Of a stretch of 64,000 nt of DNA, positions 48,775 through 59,187 are shown one piece after another. Source of the DNA: Pontederia crassipes (Eukaryota > Streptophyta > Magnoliopsida > Commelinales > Pontederiaceae); the NCBI GenBank assembly GCA_030549335.1, contig CM060197.1, positions 24,006,501 to 24,070,500 on the forward strand, written 5' to 3'. Below the pieces are notes generated by a model. That model did not search any database. It was given only the letters and a program-made list of their open reading frames with translations, and was not told where the DNA came from. The number at the start of each line of letters is the position of its first letter. Position 1 is the first letter of the stretch. Both the position numbers and the translations under genes were made by a program.

Positions 48775-51700
48775 TGTGGTAGATGCCCCTAGCCAAGAAT
48801 TTTTTATAGTCATCGAACAAGGGGTAATTCTTTTCAGCCATGGCATACAAAAACATCATCTGGTAGAAGGCCTTGGACTGGTGAGCGTTCATCTTGTGGG
48901 TAAGTCTTGGCTGGTGTTCGGCCACCTAGTTTTTTGTCCCACTACAGACTTGGAGCTCCAAATCAAGTTCTTGAAGGGAGGAGACCCATCTAATCAATTG
49001 CAACTTTAAACTTTCTTGGAAAGGAGGTGTTCTAGCACTACTACTTTGAAAACAACCAAGTAAGGAGAAACTTGTCCGTCGTGTACACAACCACCAAAAA
49101 TTCCTTCTCAATTGTTGAGTTGGATCAAGGACCTTGCTCGCGTAGTATATGACATGGATTAGCTTGTCCTTCTTCTACCCTAGTACAGACCCCATTGCAA
49201 AGTTACTTGCGCCACATATTATTTCAAATGACAAGGATGAGGCTGCATCACAGGGGCTGAGATCAGAGCTATTTTGGTTGAAGGCTTCTAGGCAATCATA
49301 GTCAAAGAAGAAAACCACATCCTTATGCAGAAAGTTGGTGGGAGGCTTCATGATTTTGGAAAAAATCTTTAATGTCCTGTGTGCCGCAAGAAACTTCTAA
49401 CTACCTTCATTGCTCATTGACTTTCACTTTAGCCCGATCGACCTCAATACCTTTATGAGAAATGAAGTGTCCAAGAACTATGCCTTACTAGACCATGAAG
49501 TGACACTTCTCCCAATCCATGACTAGATTTATCTCTTCACATCGCTCTAAGACCTTTTCAAGATTCATTAGACAATTGGTAAAGGAGGAGAGATCTGAGA
49601 AGTTGTAAATGAACACCTCCGTAATATACTCAATGTAATCAAAGAAAATAGAGGCCCTACATTTTTGAAGGTGGCTGGTGCATTGCATAATCCGAAAGGC
49701 ACTCTTGATCGGTAGAGTGAATGTGGATCTGTAGGAAACTTGAAAATCCATCTAAATAATAGAAGTGTTTATGCTTGCTAGCTCATCTAGCATATGATCA
49801 ATGAAGAGCAAGGAAAGTGGTCTTTATAGGAGGACTTATTTAATTTCTTGAAATCTACACACATTGTCCGGTCGATTGTGGTTTTGGAAGCAATCTTCTT
49901 CCCTTTTTCATTTTCAACTGGGCACCACTTGAATAGGGATCACCCACTTGCTATCAAAATTTGAGTAGATTAAACCTGCATCTAAGAGTTTAAGTGCTTC
50001 ATTTTTTACTACATCCTTCAAGTTTGGGGTTAACCTTCTCTGATTTTCCCAAGATAGTTTGGCATTATCCTCTAGTGGGATTCGGTGCATGCATAGGGAC
50101 GGACTTAAATCTTTAATGTCAGTCATGTTGTAACCTATGATCATTCTATGCTTTTTCTATAATTTTAGATGTAAATCAAATTGTTCATAATCTAGTATAG
50201 AGTTAACAATAGGGGTGAGCAAAACTGAGTTCGGGACTGAGTTTCGACCGACTTGATTTGCCTTGGGTTTCGCAGAAAGTGTCTCGATCACGGACCCAAT
50301 CTTGATCGAACTAGGACATTTTGATTGTCCCGATTTGACTATAATTAATAAAACATTGAATATAATATTTTAAAATTTTTTTAAATACTATTACAAAAAT
50401 ATAATAATTATCAACTAAATTAAATATATGATAAAATAATATGATGTATGTTTAATACATATAGTAAACTATAAAATTTTAATAAAAATAGAAGTAAATA
50501 TAATATTTTTAAATAATTTAATATATTAATATAATATATAATAGCGGGTCGGCACACGGTTAGAGCTTTTACAACTTGGACTCGGTCCCGATTTGGTACT
50601 GGCCGAGTCTCAATCTTTGAGACCCAGTCCCGACCCGGTAGATAACCGGGTCGAGACAAAGTTTGAGAATTCTGGGTCACTGCCATCCAGGGCGACCGAG
50701 TCATCTCGGGCTAGAGCGACCAGCCCGTGCTCATAACTAGCTAACAATAATTACAAATGTTGAATTTGATCCTAGAAATTCAAACCATAGAGTAGAAGGA
50801 AGGGTTTCATCTCTGTCTTGGGTGCGGGTGGTGTATGGGATGACTCAGCTTGAATTTCACATACAAATTGTAGCTAGAGTTTTGATGTTGGGGTATGCAT
50901 GGAGGTGGGGTCATCTCCTGCCTTAACACTTTGATCATCTCGTGGTTCCAGTTCTTGATTTTGCAACTCCAACAGTTCCTTGGAATCGACTAGATTGTCT
51001 TTAGTAAGACATTTTTGAGGCGCATCTTCTGGGAGCATAAGATTTAGCTCCTCGTGAAATGTGGGTTCCAATATGTTTTCGACTTCGTTCATGTCTTCAC
51101 AAGTTGGTTGCTTCATCGCTTTTGACAGGTTGAGTTGAATAGTTTCCTCACCCAGCTAAAAATATAGTATGTCATTATTCACATCGATGATTGCTATAGC
51201 GGTACCTCGGAATAGCCTTCCTAGGATTAGAGGAGTATTGGTGTCTTCTTCCATGTCGAGAACAACAAAATCCGGAGGGATGAAGGACTTCACTATGTGA
51301 ATTGGCACATCTCTAGAATCCCTTGAGGGTACTTAATTGACATGTCTGCCAGTTGAGGGATCATAGTTTGTGGCCTTCATTTCGGCAGCGCCCAACTGGC
51401 GGCACATGGATAAGGAAATGACACTTGTTCCAAGATTGCAAAGAGCCCTGCTGACTTGCAAGTTTTTGATGTGATATGGTATGGAGAAGTTGTCAGGATC
51501 CTTCAACTTAGGAGGCCATTTGTTCTAAATCATTGCACTCACTTCCTCTGTTGGGCATTTAGTTTCTTGAATGTATATTTTTCTTTTGTGTCAGGATCTC
51601 TTTAAGGAATTTGGTATATGCCAGCATTTGTTGGATGGCCTCGTCAAAGGGAATATTGATATGAAATTTCTTCGGAACCTCCATGAATTTTAGAAATTGC

Positions 51701-53100
51701 TGCTCATTCTGCACTTTGGTCAACCTTTGAGGAAATGATAATTAAGTAGTATCAATTATTTGGCTTTCTTTAGTGGCCACCTTTGTAAGTTTGGTTTCTA
51801 TTTCAGGTTCCTTTTCATTTCGTCTATTGAGTTGAACCGCTTCCTTGGCTTGCTTCTTTAGATTGAACTTCAGACACTAGAGTGGGGCTATGTGTGGAAA
51901 TGGGGTTAGGAAATGCTTTCCACTTCTTAGTGATATGTCCTAACATTGCTCCCTTGGATTTTTCTCATGCTACCCAGGGAATTATCCTAGTTGTCTTGAA
52001 GATGAAGAGGCTTGTTAGAGTATTTCATTCTCTAGAAGTTTGTTGTGAGCTGACAAGTCTTGAATCTTTTCAAAAGTTACCTCATGGTTTCATTCTAAAC
52101 TTTTTATTGTTTCATGAGGTTTTGCAGCATCTGCTTTGGTGATGACTTCTCTAGAGGTGATGGAGAAGGTAGTGCTAGCTACTGAGGTGCAAGGAAGATT
52201 GGTGGCTACCGATTGGAGTATTGATGTTAGTTTTGGGGATACCTAGTTTGTTGATTCTGTGGTGGCGGTTGGTAGGAAAAGCAAGGGTGTGTTTGATTTT
52301 TTATCCATGGTGGTCTTGAATATATTGAAATTGGTTGCCACTACCTTAGTTCTGGTTGTAAGGAACTAAGTCATTTGCTTATTCTTCGGATGCATCTTGG
52401 ATAATATAATTAACTCATGTACAAATTAGTGCAATGTGGAATAATGATTGACATAGGTCACATTTGGCCCCAAGAGTAAGATATGGGTTAGGAACTGCGT
52501 TAGCAGCGCACACGTATGCGGAAGTGATGAGATTGAATTTCTCCATTGCCTTCTTCACAATTTCTTTTACATGTACTTTTAGCTCCTCTGGATTCTTCCT
52601 ATTTACCATGCCATGCATCCAGTTTCTAAAGTTCAAAGACACCTTCTCAATTAGATCGTATCCCTCATTCGCATTCTTGTCCACAAACCTTCCTCCTATT
52701 GCAAAGTCCAAGCATCATTTAGATTAAGCTCCAATTTGAACTATCATCCATTTGTTAAATCCATGATGTGGGCACATTCACAGCATGTCCTTCAATTATT
52801 TCCAAGCTTCATGGATAATTTCTTTATCATACTGATAGGATGAGATCACTTGATTGTGCACCCTTACTATCTTCCTTTATAGGAAGAACCTTCTCAAGAA
52901 CATTGCCACCAGGTGATCCCATGTGTGAATATTGCTCTATTGATCTTATCCAAGCTTTAGTATTGTCCCATAAGGATAATGGGAAAAGGCGTAGGTGAAC
53001 AACATCGCTTGTGACGTTTGTACATTTGGTATCACACAACTTCAAGAATTTGATCTTTATGTGGTTGGCCAGCAAATGCATTCTAGCCTAGGACAGCCAA
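48775..53100 (-). mobile_element. Element F: Athila-type gag-pol fossil
   Basis: On the minus strand from right to left: gag at 52410-53085 (LRLFPLSLWDNTKAWIRS), protease-region sequence at 51150-51560, start of reverse transcriptase at 49914-50144 (KLLDAGLIYSNFDSKWVIPI), further reverse transcriptase at 49488-49751 (NLEKVLERCEEINLV-DWEKCHFMV) and RNase H at 48940-49320 (LIRWVSSLQELDLEL). Integrase is not present; the body ends at the LTR of E. These phrases are typical of the Athila lineage of Ty3/gypsy. Broken, many changes; interrupted by a hAT-type element. Confidence 0.8.
50210..50739. mobile_element. hAT-type non-autonomous element in F
   Basis: Flanks GTTAACAA (50202-50209) and GCTAACAA (50740-50747), seven of eight identical. 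Ends TAGGGGTGAGCA and TGCTCATAACTA are inverted repeats with three mismatches. Subterminal GC-rich words (GGGACTGAG, CCCGACCCGG, GGGTCGAGAC) lie in opposite orientation on the two sides of an AT-rich centre (50340-50540). TAGGGGTGAGCA-type ends are common among plant hAT elements. No transposase. Confidence 0.82.
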
Positions 53101-53764
53101 CAATGTTAGATTTATCTGAAAATGGTTCGCGGTCACCTTCAGCCTTAAAATCCCAAAGATCGAAAGTGTGCAAAATTCCTATAGGTAGTGTTTGGATGAG
53201 AATGTTTTGGCAAAACTTTCGTTACTTCTACTAGACACCTCATAAAATCTCAATGGGGGTCCAACTAGAACTTTAGTTCTGGTTGTAGGATCACAAGGCA
53301 CCAAAAGGGGGGGGAGTGAATTGGTGCTAAAATCGAAAATATCGATTTCACGAAATACGTCACGGAAGCTTAAAATCGATTCGTTAATGTTTAAACCAAC
53401 ACAATAGTAATCATTACCTGCATATTAAAGTATAAAGGAGAGGGAGAGATAAAGACAAACACAAGAACGCAAGGTGATTTGTTGAGAGGTTCGGCTATGT
53501 CCCCACTCTGACTTCTCGACAATTGTAGGATCACAAGGAACCAAGAGGAGGGTGAATTGGTGCTAAACCGAAAATATCGATTTTACGAAAATCATCGCAG
53601 AAACTTAAAATCGATTCATTAATATTCAAACCAACACAAAAGCAATCATATCTCATCCATAATGAAAGAATAAGATTCATGTCAAAATATTTCACAAAGA
53701 TGATCACACAAATCAACTTGTATAGAAGATGTATATAGAAAGTTGAAAATAATCTTTTTTAGTG

Positions 53765-54836
53765 ATATGCTTTATTTCAAATATGTGCATAAGCATAGAG
53801 TTTAGCAATTAAATGTATTATGCAATAATGTTCAAATGGCACATCAATATGATCAATCATCTTATTCCAAATCATAATATGCATTGTGTCCAAATGATAT
53901 AGTGTAATAAATCAAAATTCATAATAAATTCATATACTAAGGCTCATAACACAAGAGTCATATAAATCTTGTGCCAAACATATTTATTATAAATATGATG
54001 TTTTTTTATAAATAAACAAGAATTATTCAAATTTAAAAGACTTAGGATTCATATTTCCATGTGTCTTTTTCTTTCAAAGAATAGTTGTGATAATAAGCAT
54101 AGCAATGATAAAAAACTAGACATATAATTCTTTTTTTCTTTGACATGTGAACAACATCGATTTTGCAAGTATATTGTCACAAGTCAAAAGAAGATATTAT
54201 GTATTAATTTCAAAATTCACCATAAATTTGCATTTTGAAATATTCAAAAGATATCCAATTCTTATATCAAGATCTTAGAATATCAAGTGTCATCGACAAA
54301 AGGTATGCGAGAATCAAATTTCAATCAAACAAAGTCATTTACTATTTTTCACTCATAAAAATATAATTCTTTTATACTTTAAAATCATAGGCATCATATA
54401 ATCACATTGAATCACAAATATCAAGATGCAAAGGTCGTACACAATATTCATATAAATAAATTATACATGTCTAATGCCAAAATTAACATATTTTGAGTAT
54501 GAAGAATCATGCATATTATTGATATGAGTGTCCTTGTTTTTCATAAATATGATTTTCACATTGAATTAGCAAGATAGTCCAAAAATGTCAATATATCAAC
54601 CATTAATGTAAATCTCGTGGCAACATAAACAAATATTAATCGAAAATTTAATGCACGAAGCAACTCATTTCTATTTAAACTTTTTCGATATTTTAAATAT
54701 AACTCTAATCTTTCGAGATTTGTATCATCAAAATATAATTATTATATGGCATAAAACTACGCTCGAACACCGGTAAACACAATAAATTCTCAAAAGTTCT
54801 AACTAAAATATTCTCATCTCAATCAAGAACTTGCAA
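53765..54836. other. AT-rich sequence within the copia-like LTR
   Basis: Very AT-rich, with scattered ATATCAA / ATAAATC words. No gene, no clear repeat. Confidence 0.4.
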
Positions 54837-55425
54837 GTTCGGATTGAAGATGTGAACTTCACTTTTTTTTCATTTCCAACTTTATGGTGAGTCCCATTTA
54901 TTTCACTTTCTACTTAATATCACATATTGTATTTTCAAATATCACTTATTTCTATTTCTACTTAATATCATCACCTTTTCATAACAAAAAGTAAATTAAT
55001 TTAAATGATTTTATTATTATTTTAAAAACTTTTCATTTCAGTTTTTATTACTATATATAATCTAATTTATATTATATCAAGATATTATATAAATAATTAT
55101 TTATATTAATTTATATTATATTAAGATATTATTTAAATAATTATTATATTAATTGTTTATATTAAATATTATTAATTACTGTTTATTGTTAATATTATTT
55201 GTTAAACTATTTTTATAATTATTTTAAATAATAATAAATTATACTAGTATTTAAATAAAAGATTTACTGTATTATAATAAATTATACTAGTATTTATATC
55301 TATAGTTCTTACTTTTTATTCAAACACTCACTAAAACTTATCTGTCAAATTAACTTTTCTATCTAATCGATTAATTTTCGAGAACTAATAAAAACTTAAG
55401 TTCATCCATCCAAACACAGCCATGG
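54837..55425. mobile_element. Probable MITE
   Basis: Left end TTCGGATTGAAGATGTGAAC and the reverse complement of the right end (GGCTGTGTTTGGATGGATGAAC) align loosely. The interior includes GTGAGTCCCATTTATTTCAC and then AT-rich sequence. GTGTTTGGATGG-type ends are common in plant MITEs. A target duplication was not found, so the boundaries are approximate. Confidence 0.4.
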
Positions 55426-55859
55426 AGGAGGCATTAGGGGCCTCCATATAAATGTTCCTATTTAGATTCCTTCCTTGTTCCATATGTTTGTGAATCCTTC
55501 TTTCCCTTTTAAGGTTTCTCTCAAACTCTATATCAAATCCTAGACCACCCTCTAGCTAAGAAAATCCTTTTGCACTAGTATGAGGGTGTTTACCTTTTCT
55601 CTTTGACATAAAAATAGGATTAATAGGTTAGTGTATAAACAAAGTCCCAGAAAAAGATATTGACAAAAATGGAAATCAAATACAAGGAAAAAATTAACAG
55701 AGTATATAAATATAAAAGAAATGAATCAACAAAATTTAACAAAAAGAATGTTATAAACATAGTATGGAAAAAAACTCAATAAATCTCACGACAAGTATCA
55801 TATTAGAGTTAAACATCGTTGTATGAAAGCCTTTCACTAATGGTATCAAAGCCGCTCTA

Positions 55860-57190
55860 AGTCCGTCTTTCGGCCTCACTCGGCACTGAACATCGGGCTC
55901 TTGAACGTAACTCAACGGTCACTCCATCTCTCAACACACATGACTCTCAAGTGAGAGATGTTGGCATCTAAAGCATAATAGTTTCTCGAATATGAAAACT
56001 GCTCCACATATGGGAGAACAAAGAAGAACTCGAGTCTGCCTCTCGGCTGACCCCTTGGCAATCGATGATTCCTTGGGCATATCATAGCACCAACACAATA
56101 TGTCGACTCACATAACTTAGCTAGGAAAATGTTTACCTTCTCAGGTGGGAATCACAGAAGCCAAAAAATGAAGATTGTTCGAATGAAAAGTATGTCATGA
56201 CAAGAATAGAGGATGACTGAAAAAGTCTTGATCTCTTTCTGATTAAACTCAGCTCAAACCCCTACCTCTCTACGTTGGGGTTAGTGCGAAGGAAACCTCT
56301 CGGGCCAAGGCACATCAGACCAACAGATAGAGAAACAAATTTGACATTCTTGAGAAATACCACACCAAACGGAACCAAGAAATTAAATACTAAACCAACT
56401 AGAATAGATAAATGTCTGTTGCAGTAACTTAAATTCAGTAAAAAAATGTTGAGAAATAGTTTAATCCATCAACAAATTCCTTGGCTATGTAGTTACGCAT
56501 TAAATGGGAGGATGCTACAAATGAAAAGAGGAAAAGAGAAAATATAGAAGCGTCCGTCCGCTTGAATATGGAATCCGCAAAGTGGGATCCGGAACTGCTT
56601 TGCTCAGCAGCATCCTTCTTGCTTTCATACTAGTGTTCATTGTGCCACCTGTCCACGCGCCCTTGTCTACGTTTGCCACAAAAGGTGCTAGAGGAAGCTT
56701 CTGGCAAAAAGGAATCTGTATGTGGCAAGGATCTGTCCTCTTTCTTCCTCTAAATAAATAAGTGGCGGCACCTCCCCCTCAAGTGCCCTATCTGTTGCCT
56801 TCATTCCAGACGATTTGTCCTTTGCCTCTATAGTCAACTGAAACTTCTATATGAAAACAAATAAAACTAGTAATGTATCACATGAATGACAAATCACTAT
56901 TTCTATAAAAAAAAATAATGCGGAGAAATCATAGAACCTACAAAACGATCGTAAAGTATGTATTCGAGTATGAAAATATAAAATATATAAAAAAAATGCA
57001 TGATGAATATAGAGCAAAAGTATATGTAATTTCTTCACAACAATACTCCATGTGTTTTTCTATGTTCTATGATACAATGGCACGTGCTTCAATGTTATAT
57101 TTTAATCCCTTTAGAGTGAACCTTAAATCATCAAAAGCCTCTGTCTGCTATGGTTAGATTGTGACAAGAATGTTAGTAGGTATTATGAGT
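55860..57190. other. Unassigned stretch with promoter-like patch
   Basis: No gene recognised. 56560-56830 is GC-richer. It holds AGAAGCTTCTGG-like (56693-56703, a partial heat-shock element GAAnnTTC) about 50 bp before TCTAAATAAATA (56749-56760). No convincing reading frame follows, so any promoter reading is speculative. Confidence 0.3.
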
Positions 57191-58016
57191 GTAATACCCC
57201 AAATTTTATCCTCAAATTGCAAAGGATAATTGGGTCATTCATTTGTGTCTGTTTGTCATTATATAATTATAATAAAATATAATTTTTTATAAATTCAGCG
57301 GAAGCATAAAATTATTAAATAAGATAAAAAAACTCTTCAATTAATGTAGAAAATTTCATGAAAACATCAAAGTACGGTTATAGAATTGAAAATATCACTA
57401 AAAGAAACATCTTAAAACATAGTCAAATGCCATCGGCGGAAACATTTAAAATCATAGTCTATCAGACTCAACACTTGAACTCCTAGACCAGTGTGCAATC
57501 ATTTCGTCATGAACTGAGCCACCATCCATCCAAAGCACTATGCATCTACACAGATTCAGGATGTAGAAGTTTCCCTGTTAGAGTATGTAACGATCATACA
57601 TGCGATGGTATGATCATAAACAGGATATTATATGATATGCATCATCATCTTTATATAAAAGAGGTAACAATATGCATGTCATGTGTTAACATATGAACTA
57701 CATGTCATTCATTCGTTCATTCCTACCATCATGCGATAATTAAAAGCATGGAAACATGTGGTCAATTCATCATACATAAAGTATGGACATTCATAATATT
57801 CATTCGATCCATAGGCATATAAGTGAGATACACTTACCATAACTATTGCCTCCATAACTCTCATCAGGACTACTTTATAACCCTTTGGACTTCCACTTTC
57901 GTTGGACTTCATTACATTCGATCGATCATTGGCCCTTTCCTATTAATGTTATATCTTCCGATAATTGGGACTTATGTTGTTGCCCTCTCAATAGGCTAAG
58001 TAGACCTAGGAGCTAA

Positions 58017-58200
58017 TGCTCCCCTCTCACCTGAAGGTGACATCAGAATGAAGTGATCATTCTGAACTCTCGCCCAAGGGCGACTTCAGAATGCGCACAC
58101 CGTTGCCGATGTGTGTAACGATCATTCCGGACTCTCGCCCGAAGGCGACATTAGAATGCACGCACCATTGCTATTGTGTGTAACGATCATTGCAGACAAT
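58017..58200. repeat. About 80-bp unit repeated in LTR
   Basis: A unit of the type CTCTCGCCCGAAGGCGACATCAGAATGC...GTGTGTAACGATCATT occurs about two and a half to three times here, twice in the right LTR of B (20207-20330) and once in its left LTR (13470-13520). Confidence 0.75.
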
Positions 58201-58429
58201 TATCAGATAAAGGGCCATAGAGGATCAACATGTAACATCATCCACAACTGAGTTCATTATGCTTTGCAATCAATAAACATTTATGCCGCTCAATCTTCAT
58301 GTTTTAACCTAGTTACGCGGGAACATGCATATATATGTATCTAGGTTCATATGTAATTATCAAGCATCAATACATACTAATATTACTTTGAAAATAACAT
58401 TTAAAAGATTATAATATATGTTTATCACT

Positions 58430-58645
58430 ATCACGGCCGTGATATAGGTTGTCACGGCCGTGACATAAGCACTAACAAATCCATTCCCTCTGTCACGGTC
58501 GTGCATAAAAGTGTCACGGTCATCCCTACTCTGTCACGACCGTGACATAAGTTTTCATGATCATGCCAGAGGCCATGTCTTAGCCATTTTTCCAATCTTT
58601 CTATCACGGGCGTGACATGTGTGTCACGGTTGTGACCGAGCACTG
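58430..58645. repeat. TCACGGCCGTGA word array in lone LTR
   Basis: About nine words including TCACGGCCGTGA twice, TCACGACCGTGA and TCACGGGCGTGA, in the same order as in the LTRs of B. Confidence 0.88.
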
Positions 58646-59187
58646 GAAAACTGCGCCGCCTCTTAACTTTTTCGTGATTTTTCATCAAAAACTTTGGAAA
58701 TTGATGTAAATCATTATGAATAAATACATATATGTTTCCTAAGCATTCTAGGATCAAAAGGGCATAAAAATCATGTAAAAATATTCAAATTTCCAGATCT
58801 AGAGTTCATCGCCAAATTATGAATAATAGGAAAAACATGAACTCTAATAACAAATCTGATTCAAATCTTTGCACATGGCATAAATCTAATCATGGAATTC
58901 TATTCATACATAAATTTAGGACAAAATCCTCAATCAAAATCCAACACGAGGACAAGGTACCCTCAAACTCTCAATCCAATTATGAAAACCATTGAGAGAG
59001 GAGAGAGGAATTTGGATCCACTTTGCATACCTTGATCTTCGATCTTCCTCCTCTTTCTTCCTCTCTTCTTCCTCTTCTTCCTTCTCCCTCCTCTTTCTTC
59101 TTCCTCGAGCCCTAGCCGCCAAGATGTGGAAAAATCATGAGGGTTTGGACAAAAGTTTAAATAATACCCTTATTGAAAAATCTTGAG

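Larger units (their letters stand above)
53284..55852 (+). mobile_element. Copia-like LTR fragments with primer-binding site
   Basis: TGTAGGATCACAAGGCACC at 53284 and TGTAGGATCACAAGGAACC at 53524 begin two homologous stretches of at least 110 bp (GGGTGAATTGGTGCTAAA, AAAATCGATTC). This is the usual start of some plant copia LTRs. A TGGTATCAAAGC at 55841-55852, preceded by CTTTCA, fits an initiator-Met primer site after an LTR. No coding part is recognised. The lineage call is from memory of LTR starts and is uncertain. Confidence 0.5.
57191..59187 (-). repeat. Lone LTR of the B family
   Basis: From TGTAATACCCC it follows the LTRs of element B block by block (CAAATTGCAAAGGATAATTGG, the word array, GAGAGAGGAGAGAGG, GCCCTAGCCGCCAAGATGTGG) and in the same orientation, which for that family means a minus-strand element. 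No B-type body adjoins it on either side. It directly abuts the plus-strand gag of element C. Confidence 0.82.
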
